Assembly: GCA_001604065.1 (NCBI GenBank)
Contig: LVAO01000018.1
Location: 1-45,389 of the forward strand
Source: Clostridiales bacterium Firm_09
Lineage (GTDB): Bacteria; Bacillota; Clostridia; Christensenellales; DTU072
Direction of reading: 5' to 3'
Length of the DNA: 45,389 bases
Shown: positions 35,160 through 45,257 of the stretch, in pieces
Layout: every line of letters starts with the position of its first letter
How positions within the stretch are numbered: the stretch's first letter is position 1
The notes under the pieces: generated by a model
Database searches by the model: none
What the model saw: the letters and a program-made list of their open reading frames with translations, nothing else
Told to the model about the DNA's origin: nothing
Program-made: the position numbers and the translations under genes

Positions 35160-36476
35160 ATGACCGATTACTGTAAGGATACGGACGGACAGAATGCATC
35201 TTTGCTTTCTTCCCGCGACCCGCAAGCAGCCGGCCCGTGCGAAGACAGAAGTCCGGTGGCTTCTTGCGACTGCGGCGGACAAGGCTCCGTTTGTCCTGTT
35301 CTGCCCGGCGCCCAGATCGCAAAAGTGCTGCCTGAGGTCGGACTCCACAAACCCAAAACAAAAAAAGAGCGCAGGCGCAAAGTGCTCTTTGCTGTTGCGT
35401 TTCTTCTTTTCAATATCATCGCCATCGGCGTGGTTCTTCTGCTTGAACTCAGAAACGAAAGATCCTCTTTTGCCGGAGCCGCGGCGCTCGTCAATGTTTT
35501 GGGAAAGAACATGGTCTTCTTTTTCATTGCGTTTCTGGCGTATGCGGTTCATGTGATGTGCGATGCGTTAGCCTATTTTGTGCTCATCAAGGAGTGCGGA
35601 TACGGCAACAGGCTGGGATTGTCCATCCGCGTGGCGATTCTGGGCAAGTATTATGACAACATCACACCCTGGAATACGGGAGGGCAGCCCTTCCAGATGG
35701 CTTATATGGTGCGTGCCAATATCGATACGCCGACGGCCTGTTCCCTTCCCATCGTCAAATACGCCATCCGCATCTTTTTTGTGGATTTTGTGCTGCTGAT
35801 GCTGATGATTTTTGTAAGAACCGATGTGTCTGCTCTGGTCATCGTTTTTGCATGTGTGGGTGTCTTTGTCAACACGGGATTGCCGCTGCTGCTCATCCTG
35901 TTCTCCCGGAATGTGCCGTTTTTGCTCGGAGTGACCAAAAAACTTGTCGGCTTCCTGCACAAAATCAAATTGGTCAAGAATTATGATAAAGCAGTGGCCA
36001 AGGCACAGGATACCGTTGACAGCTTTCTTGCGGCATTCAAATATCTGGGGAAACATAAAAAGCTTATTTTAATCATCGGCATTCTGTCCGTCATAGACTG
36101 TGTTTCGGTGGGTCTGCTTCCTTATTTTGTCATACGTTCTCTGGGCGGCGACGTGGATTTTTTCAAGACGCTTGCGCAGACCTTTCTGGTTACGCTGGCT
36201 TCGGGTGTTATGCCGACACCCGGCGCCTCCGGCGCATCCGAAGGTACGTTTTACAGTGTGTTTTCGCAATCGGTGCCGGAAGGTTATCTCTTTTGGGCCG
36301 TGCTGTTGTGGCGCATGCTGATATTTTATTTGCCCTTGGTGCTCGGAGTCGTCGTGCTGATCATAGAATGGATCAAGGGCAAGACTCAGGTGATGCTGGT
36401 AGAAAAAGAAATCAGCTGGCTTCACACAAAAACCATCAATAAAAAATCCGGTGACGCAGGCAGACAAGAGGGGTGA
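35160..36476 (+). CDS. Lysylphosphatidylglycerol synthase-type (UPF0104/flippase domain) membrane protein
   Basis: 438 aa. A hydrophilic N-terminus of about 75 aa contains five Cys (residues 5, 27, 36, 38, 45). About eight membrane segments follow (80-400). Core motifs NITPWNTGGQPFQ (about 163-175) and PTPGASGASEG (about 351-361) match the PF03706 flippase domain of MprF-like proteins. There is no soluble aminoacyl-transferase domain, so it is not a full LPG synthase; lipid or polymer flipping is possible. GAGG precedes the ATG. The giant surface gene begins 47 bases downstream. Confidence 0.85.
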   Translation: MTDYCKDTDGQNASLLSSRDPQAAGPCEDRSPVASCDCGGQGSVCPVLPGAQIAKVLPEVGLHKPKTKKERRRKVLFAVAFLLFNIIAIGVVLLLELRNERSSFAGAAALVNVLGKNMVFFFIAFLAYAVHVMCDALAYFVLIKECGYGNRLGLSIRVAILGKYYDNITPWNTGGQPFQMAYMVRANIDTPTACSLPIVKYAIRIFFVDFVLLMLMIFVRTDVSALVIVFACVGVFVNTGLPLLLILFSRNVPFLLGVTKKLVGFLHKIKLVKNYDKAVAKAQDTVDSFLAAFKYLGKHKKLILIIGILSVIDCVSVGLLPYFVIRSLGGDVDFFKTLAQTFLVTLASGVMPTPGASGASEGTFYSVFSQSVPEGYLFWAVLLWRMLIFYLPLVLGVVVLIIEWIKGKTQVMLVEKEISWLHTKTINKKSGDAGRQEG

Positions 36477-36523
36477 CCCCGCGAATCCGCGATCCTCAAC
36501 GAATGTTTGATATGAGGTACGTT

Positions 36524-39500
36524 ATGTCGAAACGGATTTTTTCTGTATTTTTAGTATTTGCGGTATTTTTATGCGCAGTGGCCGCTTTGTCTTTGCGCAC
36601 GGCTCTGCCCGGCCACGCTTCTTCTTATATTTACATTGACAGCGAGGCGGACTGGGAAGCGTTTATCGCAGGTTCTTCGGCATCTGCAAATCCTTCTTCA
36701 ACCTGCTGCTATCAAAATACGACGGTTGTCCTCAATACCGATTTGTATTTTTACAGGCGCAATGAGGATCCCGCATATGCCGGCGCCAAGAATTATGTCC
36801 AGCTCAGGTTCGAGGGCACTTTCGAGGGCAACAATCATGCGCTTGTCGGCTTGAGATACGATACAGAAAGTTCCGTCGCATTGTTTTACAGTATCGGATT
36901 GAGCGGCGTCGTCCGCAATCTGAATATCGTCGATCTTTCCGTAAGCTCCGGAGAAAATGCCGCGGGAATTGCGCTTTACAATTACGGCATCCTTTCCGAT
37001 GTGCGGGTTCAGGGCATGATGAACGCCGTCAAAGGCGGGGGAATTGTTTATACCAATTATCCCGGTCTCATTGAAAACTGTGTATCTGCCGTCGAAAACA
37101 ACGGGTGTACAGAATTCGGAGCCATTGTTTATGAGAATAAAATCGTGCATTCCGACGGCATGGATTATTTCGGTACAGTCGAAAATACTTATAATGTGAC
37201 CCCGGGGCAGGATTATGTGAAGGATGAGGGTTCAAAAATAATTATGCCGGCGGATACGCTTCTGGATGACGGCTTTGCGGATGATGTATTTGAATTGTAT
37301 CATTTACGGTACCGGCCTTCGGAAGTGCTGGCAGGTATTGCGCTGAGGCATCCCGGCATGAGCGTAAGCATGCGGCACGATATCAATTTATACAGCCAGC
37401 CGTCGGGATGGGTAGAAACAATTGTGGCGGACTACCCGTTGTCGGACTGTTACGGCTTTTATAACACGGACAATTCCGGTCTGCCCGCACCTTCGCTCTC
37501 CGGATTTACGGAGCCGATCCATACTCCTCTGTTGCCGGATACTCTTAAGTTAAGCGGCACGGGGACGGCGGAGGATCCGTACATATTTTTTGACGGAGAA
37601 GGAACGGCTGCAAGTCCCTATCTTCTCTATACGGCAGCCGACCTCCAGAGAATGGACTATCTTTATGCCCACAGAGAAGATTGGGCGCTGTTCGGATTGC
37701 AGGCGGACAGCGTACTCTGTTTTTCTTTGCGCAAGGACATCGGACTGCTTTCCGGTTCCGACAGCTATTACGATATAAAATTCAATGATTTCGACGGTGT
37801 CTTCGACGGCGGCGGCAAATCAATTTCGGGCATCATGGATGGTCTCTTCGGCACAATCCTTCAAGGCGGTCTTGTCAAGGACTTGGTTATAAGAGGAGAA
37901 ATCCGGACCGACGGCAGAGCATTGGCGGCGCAGGCGAACTTCGGAACGATTCACGGTGTCGCGGCAACGGTGTCTTTTGCCAATGCGGAGAATACTCATG
38001 CCGCGGGTCTCACCTATACGAATCATAACGATATTTCGGGATGTTCTGTAAACGTCGTTTTCTCCGGAAGCGGAAGCAATGCTTCTGCCGTCTTCGGAAA
38101 TGAAGGCGAAAACGCGCATCTTTACGGTGTCCGCAGCATCGCCGGCGGTCTTCCTTTTTTGTATTCCCAATCTGCCGCCAATTCTGTTGCCGGCTGCTGG
38201 CATGACAATGCGGTATGGTACGGAGAGGACGAGACGCTCTTTCCCTACCAATCGATTGCTTATTATAGCGGCACACAGCATTTTCAGCCCGGTACAGATC
38301 CATATCAGCTTCTGGATGCCGCCAATCCGGTGAGCGGCTGGGGATGGACGCAGCAGGCAAATTACAACTGGTGTGTTCTTGCCGGAAGCACGGAAGAACG
38401 TTTTGCGCTGCGTCTGGATGCCGATGTCCGCTCCTACAAAACAACGGGCCGGATACGGTTTTCGGACGGCAGTTATGAGTTCTTCAAAAAACTCACCTAT
38501 ACTCCGGAAGGGCATCTTGTCGATCTGGAGAGTATCGTAAACTCCGAAAGCCTTCCTCCGTATACCTGGACTTATACGAATTCCCGCGGGGAGGTGTTCG
38601 CGCGGACAGATAATTTCCCCAATGCGGCTCTCAACGAAGCAATCGTCGACGTCGGCTTTTACGATATCTATTTTGAGATCCCGCCGACAACGGAAAAAAC
38701 GCGGATGAAAGGCCATGCCCGTATCGAAATAGAAAAGAAACATATTCAATATTCCGCTTCGGACATCAGGCTGCTTCTGGACAATGACGGCGAAAGGATT
38801 GCCGTTCCCGTAGCGGGAATCTATCAGAATTACGGTGGTTCAGAAAGGGACACTCTGGTTGTCGACGGGACCGAATATGATTTTGACAACCTTGGCGTGT
38901 TTGTCACGAAAAACGGTGCAACTTCTTATTATCCTTACAGCAGCGATCTTGTCTGCCAGTATTTTACCGGCAGCGAAATCTCGGCGCAGGTCTTCCTTCC
39001 GTTCTGTGCACCCGAAAATTCGACGGTCAGCTATCAGATCAATAAATACTTCAAGCCGGATGAACAGATATTCTCCGTCAAACCGGCGTTCATCCGCAAT
39101 GCCGGAACGTATTTCCTGACAATAACCGTCCACAGCGAAAACTATTTTGATGCCGTGATCGAAGAGGAAGTTGTATACAGAGTATTCCGCAAGGAGGTGC
39201 CTGTGACCCCTTACATCAATACCGCGGACGGAAGACTTCCTTATGGTGAGGCGATTGCGGGATATGTGAGCTATTCTGCAGACACCTCCATGCTGATTGA
39301 TTTTCCCGGATTGAATCAGATGGAATTTGAAACAACCTATTTTACGGGCGCATCAATAGGGATGTATTCGCTCAAATCAAAAACGGCGGTTCTCGACAAC
39401 AATTATAAAGCGATGCAGGTGGCATCCTCTTTTGAAGTCGTCAGAATCGATATACCCGGACTCTCCGCCGTTGCATTTTCCGACGCAATTCGAACGTATG

Positions 39501-42421
39501 ACGGGCAGTGGCAAAGCATTGCCGTTTCGGGTCTGACGGGCAGCATGGCGGTCGAATATATATACGATGCTGTTGCCACCGACGTTCCGCCCTCGTTCAT
39601 CAATGCCGGAACTTATCGGATTCATGCCTCGGTATACATAAAAAAACCGGACGGAAGCAAAAATACGAACTATAATGAAGCTCCCATACTCTCGGCGGTG
39701 CTTACAATCATGCCAAAGACCATAACTGTGACGGTCCGAAATTATACCATCAGCAGCGGAGATGCGTTGCCTGTCTGTTCGGTAGAAAATTTTGACAGCC
39801 AGCTTGCTTTGCGCGCCGACGGCGCAGCGGATACGTTTTCGGCACCCGTATTCGGTCTGAATCCGGCGTATTCGGGCGCCGCGGGCACATATGCCATCGG
39901 CGTAACGGGCGGATTGTCCAATGCAAATTACAACGTCAATGTTGTTTGCGGCACGCTGACGGTCAACCGGGTCTCCAGAGGAACTCTGACGCTTCCCAAC
40001 AGTGTAAAAATATATGACGGCACATATTACCAGCCGGACCTGAGCGCGGCGGGCGCATGCAATATGAGCGGCATCATTTATTACCGTCTGGACGGCGAGG
40101 TCTGGACGAGGCTTGCCAATGCACCCAGAAACACAGGCGTTTATAAAGTGGCGGTACCATTCTATGAGACGGAATATTATGTGGCAGAAACACTGGAAGC
40201 CAGCTTCCGCATAGATAAGGCAGTGCTGAGTCCCGTCTTCACGCTCAACGGCATGTATAACAAGCTTGCAAGCAGTCTGACGGTATCTTCGGCGGTTTAC
40301 AGCGAACTGATATACAGCGGACAGACGTTTTCTGTCCGGTTGAGCGGGCTTCCCGCGGCAGAAAGCTTTCTCATAACGATGTCTTACGAAAAAGAGGGGA
40401 TGACCATAACCACAACCTCCGGACAGATTCTGTATGCCGATGCGGGATATTACAGCAATATTCGTGCCGTCGTCAGCGGGAATCTCAACTATGAAACGCT
40501 TACCTTATATGCCGGCGACATTGAGTATAAGCCGCGCACGCTGCGGGCGGCCGGCCTGTCTCCCGTCGTATACACCGGCAGCGAAATCACGCTGAATATC
40601 ACGGCTTCCAACGAGTCTTATATCCTTGAGCAAGACAGAAACAACATAAACATTACCTATACAAGCATTCCCGCTGTGATACGCAATGCCGGCACCTATA
40701 CGGTTGCAATTTCTTCAGGGAACCCCAATTATGTTTTTTTGAGCGAGGCTCCCGACGGCCTGTATACCTTTACGGTCAACAAATATACGGCTGAGATCGA
40801 TCTGGGGGAATACCGCCATGAAACGGTATACGGTTCCGCATCATCAACGTTTATGCGGCAGACGACGTATCGGATCGGACAGAACCAGTTTACCGAAACA
40901 TTGGTTTACGATGTCAATCTTCCGCCTGTCGTGACGGCGGGCACGTATGATATCACCGGCATCCATTCTACCGACAACGTCGATTTTACGCTTTGCGGCG
41001 GCGCGGGCGCATACATCGTCACAAAGAGAACTGTAAGTTTCGCCTGGGGGCTGTCCCATGCCTACGATTATACGGGTACGGTGCGGACGGATATCGCGGG
41101 ATACACGGTGCCCAACACCGCTATATCGAACAGGGCGGGCAATGACTATGTCGGACTTACCGTTTCTTTCAACAAGAATCCCATACGGGATTGCGGAAGC
41201 TATACTGCAACCGCATCCGTCAGCAATATGAATTATACGCTGGATCCCGCATGCGTCAGCTTTGTCTTTTCCATCAATAAAGTTCCGCTCCGTATCTCTG
41301 CCAATCCGCTCACGATCCGTTACGGGGACCCGCCGCCCGCATATTCTGTGACAATGACAGGACTCCGCGGCACCGATACCCCAAACGCAGTGCAATATCA
41401 GACGGCGTGCTCTTATGCGCAGGGCAACAGCATAGGGACATATATCATTTCCGTCACGTCGTTTTCAGCGCAGAATTACTATGCCGATCTTTCGGACTCG
41501 GCCGGTGTGCTGACGGTAGAGCCCATAGAGCAAACGGGCATCGTGTATCCGGACAACGAAGCGGTATACAACGGTTTGCCCTTTACCTATCTGCCGCAGG
41601 TGCCCGCAGGGGCTACGGCTACGGTAGACGTCTTTCCTCTTCACGCAGGCGTTTATACGCTGACGGCGACGGTTGTCCGAGACAATTATCTTCCCAAAAC
41701 CTTGTCGGCAACTTTTATCGTCCATCCCGCGATACCTGTTTTGGAGCTGACGCCCGCGGATATCATTTTCGAAGGCGACGGTCAATGCATTTCCGTTGTG
41801 CAAATCATCGGGTCCGCAGATTATGACGGAACTCCGGTTGCCGGAACGTTCTCTTATATCCGGCCCGATCAGCCGTTGATCCTGGGCGAGCAGTCCTGCC
41901 TCATTGTTTTTACGCCGGATAGTGCGGATTATGCGCCGGTCTCTGCGCCGTATACCATCATCACCGCTTTGGAAGAGAATCGCAACATCTGCAATATTCT
42001 GTTTGGCGCCGGCGCCGAAATCCGTAACGGTACGGTATATGCCGAAGGCAGCCAGCTTCCCCTTGTTTTATCGGTCACAAAAGGTTTTGACGAAAACATC
42101 CGGATGTTTGTCGATGGAGAACCTGTCGAGAACGGTATCTATACAGTTACCGCAAGCGGCCTGATTACAGTTGAAGTCCGAAAGAACGATGTGCTGATTT
42201 CGCAATATCAGTATCAGGTTCTTCTCAATACAGAAATTCCCGCAGAAAATCCCACCGAAAACAATAATGACAACAATCCGAACAATAACGGCAATGCCCA
42301 GATTGATATCCCGGCAAAAAAAGAGATTGACTGGAAGCTTTTCCTTTTTATCACATTGGGTATTGCCGGCGCGGCAGGTCTCGGAGCCGGTCTGTATTTC
42401 CTTATCCGAATGAAGAAGTGA
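36524..42421 (+). CDS. Giant GLUG/MBG-repeat surface protein, membrane-anchored
   Basis: 1965 aa. Signal peptide (about 1-28, VFLVFAVFLCAVAALSL). Two GLUG-like beta-helical modules (about 33-260 and 350-603) carry the lead-in GTAASPYLLYTAADLQ. A linker is followed by many tandem MBG/YDG units (about 740-1820), each with pattern ...NAGTY...NY... . An Asn-rich spacer (about 1908-1926) leads to a C-terminal membrane helix and RMKK end, with no LPXTG. The ATG at 36524 has GAGGT 5 bases upstream; the in-frame GTG at 36473 would start inside the previous gene. Probable adhesin or matrix protein. Distance suggests co-transcription with the flippase-domain gene. Confidence 0.88.
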   Translation: MSKRIFSVFLVFAVFLCAVAALSLRTALPGHASSYIYIDSEADWEAFIAGSSASANPSSTCCYQNTTVVLNTDLYFYRRNEDPAYAGAKNYVQLRFEGTFEGNNHALVGLRYDTESSVALFYSIGLSGVVRNLNIVDLSVSSGENAAGIALYNYGILSDVRVQGMMNAVKGGGIVYTNYPGLIENCVSAVENNGCTEFGAIVYENKIVHSDGMDYFGTVENTYNVTPGQDYVKDEGSKIIMPADTLLDDGFADDVFELYHLRYRPSEVLAGIALRHPGMSVSMRHDINLYSQPSGWVETIVADYPLSDCYGFYNTDNSGLPAPSLSGFTEPIHTPLLPDTLKLSGTGTAEDPYIFFDGEGTAASPYLLYTAADLQRMDYLYAHREDWALFGLQADSVLCFSLRKDIGLLSGSDSYYDIKFNDFDGVFDGGGKSISGIMDGLFGTILQGGLVKDLVIRGEIRTDGRALAAQANFGTIHGVAATVSFANAENTHAAGLTYTNHNDISGCSVNVVFSGSGSNASAVFGNEGENAHLYGVRSIAGGLPFLYSQSAANSVAGCWHDNAVWYGEDETLFPYQSIAYYSGTQHFQPGTDPYQLLDAANPVSGWGWTQQANYNWCVLAGSTEERFALRLDADVRSYKTTGRIRFSDGSYEFFKKLTYTPEGHLVDLESIVNSESLPPYTWTYTNSRGEVFARTDNFPNAALNEAIVDVGFYDIYFEIPPTTEKTRMKGHARIEIEKKHIQYSASDIRLLLDNDGERIAVPVAGIYQNYGGSERDTLVVDGTEYDFDNLGVFVTKNGATSYYPYSSDLVCQYFTGSEISAQVFLPFCAPENSTVSYQINKYFKPDEQIFSVKPAFIRNAGTYFLTITVHSENYFDAVIEEEVVYRVFRKEVPVTPYINTADGRLPYGEAIAGYVSYSADTSMLIDFPGLNQMEFETTYFTGASIGMYSLKSKTAVLDNNYKAMQVASSFEVVRIDIPGLSAVAFSDAIRTYDGQWQSIAVSGLTGSMAVEYIYDAVATDVPPSFINAGTYRIHASVYIKKPDGSKNTNYNEAPILSAVLTIMPKTITVTVRNYTISSGDALPVCSVENFDSQLALRADGAADTFSAPVFGLNPAYSGAAGTYAIGVTGGLSNANYNVNVVCGTLTVNRVSRGTLTLPNSVKIYDGTYYQPDLSAAGACNMSGIIYYRLDGEVWTRLANAPRNTGVYKVAVPFYETEYYVAETLEASFRIDKAVLSPVFTLNGMYNKLASSLTVSSAVYSELIYSGQTFSVRLSGLPAAESFLITMSYEKEGMTITTTSGQILYADAGYYSNIRAVVSGNLNYETLTLYAGDIEYKPRTLRAAGLSPVVYTGSEITLNITASNESYILEQDRNNINITYTSIPAVIRNAGTYTVAISSGNPNYVFLSEAPDGLYTFTVNKYTAEIDLGEYRHETVYGSASSTFMRQTTYRIGQNQFTETLVYDVNLPPVVTAGTYDITGIHSTDNVDFTLCGGAGAYIVTKRTVSFAWGLSHAYDYTGTVRTDIAGYTVPNTAISNRAGNDYVGLTVSFNKNPIRDCGSYTATASVSNMNYTLDPACVSFVFSINKVPLRISANPLTIRYGDPPPAYSVTMTGLRGTDTPNAVQYQTACSYAQGNSIGTYIISVTSFSAQNYYADLSDSAGVLTVEPIEQTGIVYPDNEAVYNGLPFTYLPQVPAGATATVDVFPLHAGVYTLTATVVRDNYLPKTLSATFIVHPAIPVLELTPADIIFEGDGQCISVVQIIGSADYDGTPVAGTFSYIRPDQPLILGEQSCLIVFTPDSADYAPVSAPYTIITALEENRNICNILFGAGAEIRNGTVYAEGSQLPLVLSVTKGFDENIRMFVDGEPVENGIYTVTASGLITVEVRKNDVLISQYQYQVLLNTEIPAENPTENNNDNNPNNNGNAQIDIPAKKEIDWKLFLFITLGIAGAAGLGAGLYFLIRMKK

Positions 42422-42430
42422 TGCGCAGTA

Positions 42431-42459
42431 TGGACAGCATGCGGTTTTCATGCTAAAAT
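42431..42459 (+). promoter_or_regulatory. Extended -10 promoter of the LRR lipoprotein gene, with palindrome in the spacer
   Basis: TGGACA (42431-42436), 17 bases and TAAAAT (42454-42459) preceded by TGC. The inverted repeat AGCATG-7-CATGCT (42436-42454) fills the spacer and may be an operator. Confidence 0.5.
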
Positions 42460-42520
42460 TAAAAAACGGCAGAATAGGATACCACAAAGGATTCTTTCAT
42501 AGGACGTCAAGGAGAAATGA

Positions 42521-45196
42521 ATGAATAAAAAAATCCTCACAATAATTTTGGTTGCGTTGATGGCGCTGGTAGCCGTATTTGCGGTATCGTGCAAACGCAC
42601 GCCCGCATCTCAGACACAGACGGCGGCGGAGCCTGTCCTCAATTCGGTTGTTCTTGCACGCAAGAACAGTGCATACTCCGATCCGGACAATATACTTTGC
42701 CTAAAACTAACCAACAAAATATGCGAAACGGTTGTCGTGACACTCAATTTCACCAACAACTCCAATTTATCAATTTATTCTGTAAAAATCAACACGATAG
42801 AATACCGCAAGGCTGATTTCAAGTCCGGGGCAACCCCGCAGAAAGTTCAGATAGAAATCACTCCGCTTTTTAATACTCCGGGCGACTATACGATCGACGT
42901 CGAAGAGATTTATTACAGCAATGGCACAAATATAAAAGCAGTCAGCAATTTTACGCCTGTTTCTCAGCCTGTCCGAGTCGATCCTGTCTTTCGGATGACG
43001 CTTGACATGTCGGCATCCCTGCTCGGCAGCGATGCGGCGACAGAAATTTATAACGATGTTTCTTTTATGGCTTATTTGGATCAATTGCATGATGCCGGCG
43101 AAATGAATGCATCCGATATCGCTCCGTCGGGCTATGGCTTCGCGGGCTGGTATACCAGTCCCTCTCCCGACATCGACAAAGACAAAGCCTATGACACGGA
43201 TGATGTCTACGAATTCTATAAAGACATGACCTTTTATGCGGTCTATCTGCCTATATATACCTATACTCTGTCTTCCGGCAACAGTGCGGTCATTACCGGC
43301 CTGACAAAATTCGGGAAGAGTCAGACCTTGCTCAGATTGCCCGAAACAATCGATTCTTATACCGTCAGAGAGATTGGTTCCGGCGCGTTTTCTTCATCCA
43401 CGTCGATAACCAACGTATACTGCAACGATTCGCTCATAAAAATCGGCCCGAAAGCCTTCAAAGATTGTACGGCGCTGAGAGCAATTTCATTTAACGACAA
43501 ACTGACGGAAATCGCTGCGCAGGCTTTTTCTAGCTGCACAAAACTGTCAAATATGACATTGTTCCCGGATTCATTAAAAACCCTCGGAAGCAAGGCATTT
43601 GAATATTGCGGATGGGATACCACGGCTGCCATCACAATACATGCCAAAACACTGTTTATCCCCGAAACGCTGGAGAGCATCGGCAGCTATTGTTTCCAAT
43701 ACAGCAAGTTCATAAACATCTATTTTCTTAACCGCGAGAGCGAAAACATCGTCGACGTCAGCTACGGCGAAGGGATGTTTTACAGCTCGACTACCATAGA
43801 AACCGTGCAGACCGCGGCGGCTCTCGGTCCTTCCGGCGTATTGTTGAAAACGATTTCAGGTACTGTAAAAGGCGCGCCGATAATCCCGGAAAAATCTTTT
43901 GAATATTGCACCGCGCTCAAGACTGTCAACTTAGCCGAGGGATTGCAAAAAGTGGAAAACGAGGCGTTCATGTGCATCTCCGGCACGATGACCGGTTTCA
44001 CCAAGCTGACATTGCCCGACTCTTTGGAGTCTATCGGAAAATACGCCTTTGGCAATGTTCCATTGGCTTCGTTAAATTTTGCGTCCGAAGAGGGCAGCCT
44101 TCTGCAATCCATCGGTGATTATGCCTTCCAGGGGAGCAAGCTCTCGGGCAGCGTAACGCTCAAAACACCCGAATTGGTGAATTACGGCGCTTCGCCTTTT
44201 TATAACTCTCTCGGCATCACCGCAATTTTTTTGAATACCCATTATGTGCCGTACTTCAAGACAGCCAATGAGAATACGGTGCAGACGCTCAACAACCGTA
44301 TCAAGTATTTTGTTCCCGAAACTCTTTTGTCTTCCTATAAAAAAGAATGGAAGGTGGTATTTACCATCGGCGGCTACATTACCAATACCGTCGAGCTGAA
44401 TATCTACGCGCAAGAAAATATTACGGATGATAAAAAAATCGCCTATGACATCAGGACAATCAACGGAATACAGTCCGCGGTCATCACCAATTTTTTTGAA
44501 ACCGCAGGAACGACGGTCACGGTGCCCGACGTTATCGCCAAAAATTCCGTTGTTTACGATGTACGGGAAATAGGCCCTTATGTCGCAAGCGACTCCGTGA
44601 CGCGGGTCGATTTCGTCAAGCCCGAAAATATCGTCCGTATCGATGATTATGCTTTTTATTACAGCACCAGGCTGCGCGCCTTCTGCGCCGACGCGGGCAG
44701 CAATGTCAGCCGTTTTGAGAAGTTCACCAGTCTTGAAACCATTGGCAAAGAAGCCTTTGTCGGTACCGCCATCGATAATTTCAAGGCACCTAATAATTTA
44801 ATTACTATTGATGAATATGCTTTTGCACATACCACTTCATTAAGTCGGGTGTTTATTACCGGCGATTTCAGCAATGTTTCCGTTTATGTCGGCGCCTTCC
44901 AATACTCCGGCGTCGATACCGTGGTGCTGGGAAGCCGGGTCACGGCCATTCACCAACTGGCATTTGCCGACTGCGAAAATCTTGTCTATTTTGTCATGGA
45001 ACACACAGAACAGCCTGCAACAGGCAACAACGTGCTCTTCGGCATTCTCGGCAACAATCCCCCGGCATCCTGCACGATGTATCTCACCCCGACCTTTTAT
45101 CAATACTTAGTCAGCAACAATACGAGTTTTTATAAAGATTACAAAAAAGTAAAGGGCGGTTGGGATTATGAGAAAAACACAGTATTTACTTTATGA
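42521..45196 (+). CDS. BspA-type leucine-rich repeat lipoprotein
   Basis: 891 aa. A lipoprotein signal ends at FAVSC (Cys24). An Ig-like N-terminal part (about 40-160) is followed by an InlB-type repeat (GYGFAGWYTSP ... FYAVYLP, about 204-245). Two blocks of LRR_5 repeats (about 265-620 and 670-850) share the pattern LxxIGxxAFxxC/S (e.g. LIKIGPKAFKDCTAL, SLESIGKYAFGN, NLITIDEYAFAHTTSL). BspA-like proteins bind host matrix proteins or other bacteria. AAGGAG lies 6 bases before the ATG. It follows the giant GLUG/MBG gene by 99 bases but has its own promoter and terminator. Confidence 0.92.
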   Translation: MNKKILTIILVALMALVAVFAVSCKRTPASQTQTAAEPVLNSVVLARKNSAYSDPDNILCLKLTNKICETVVVTLNFTNNSNLSIYSVKINTIEYRKADFKSGATPQKVQIEITPLFNTPGDYTIDVEEIYYSNGTNIKAVSNFTPVSQPVRVDPVFRMTLDMSASLLGSDAATEIYNDVSFMAYLDQLHDAGEMNASDIAPSGYGFAGWYTSPSPDIDKDKAYDTDDVYEFYKDMTFYAVYLPIYTYTLSSGNSAVITGLTKFGKSQTLLRLPETIDSYTVREIGSGAFSSSTSITNVYCNDSLIKIGPKAFKDCTALRAISFNDKLTEIAAQAFSSCTKLSNMTLFPDSLKTLGSKAFEYCGWDTTAAITIHAKTLFIPETLESIGSYCFQYSKFINIYFLNRESENIVDVSYGEGMFYSSTTIETVQTAAALGPSGVLLKTISGTVKGAPIIPEKSFEYCTALKTVNLAEGLQKVENEAFMCISGTMTGFTKLTLPDSLESIGKYAFGNVPLASLNFASEEGSLLQSIGDYAFQGSKLSGSVTLKTPELVNYGASPFYNSLGITAIFLNTHYVPYFKTANENTVQTLNNRIKYFVPETLLSSYKKEWKVVFTIGGYITNTVELNIYAQENITDDKKIAYDIRTINGIQSAVITNFFETAGTTVTVPDVIAKNSVVYDVREIGPYVASDSVTRVDFVKPENIVRIDDYAFYYSTRLRAFCADAGSNVSRFEKFTSLETIGKEAFVGTAIDNFKAPNNLITIDEYAFAHTTSLSRVFITGDFSNVSVYVGAFQYSGVDTVVLGSRVTAIHQLAFADCENLVYFVMEHTEQPATGNNVLFGILGNNPPASCTMYLTPTFYQYLVSNNTSFYKDYKKVKGGWDYEKNTVFTL

Positions 45197-45221
45197 ATCC
45201 GCATAAATCAGTTCCTGGCAA

Positions 45222-45257
45222 AAAACTGTCCGCCCTTGCCGGCCGGACAGTTTTTTT
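45222..45257 (+). terminator. Intrinsic terminator after the LRR lipoprotein gene
   Basis: AAAACTGTCCG (45222-45232) pairs perfectly with CGGACAGTTTT (45244-45254), followed by T to 45257. Confidence 0.92.

Noticed and set aside
37820-38749. 309-codon minus-strand frame
   Set aside because: Antisense to the giant GLUG/MBG gene, with no ribosome site or recognisable domain.
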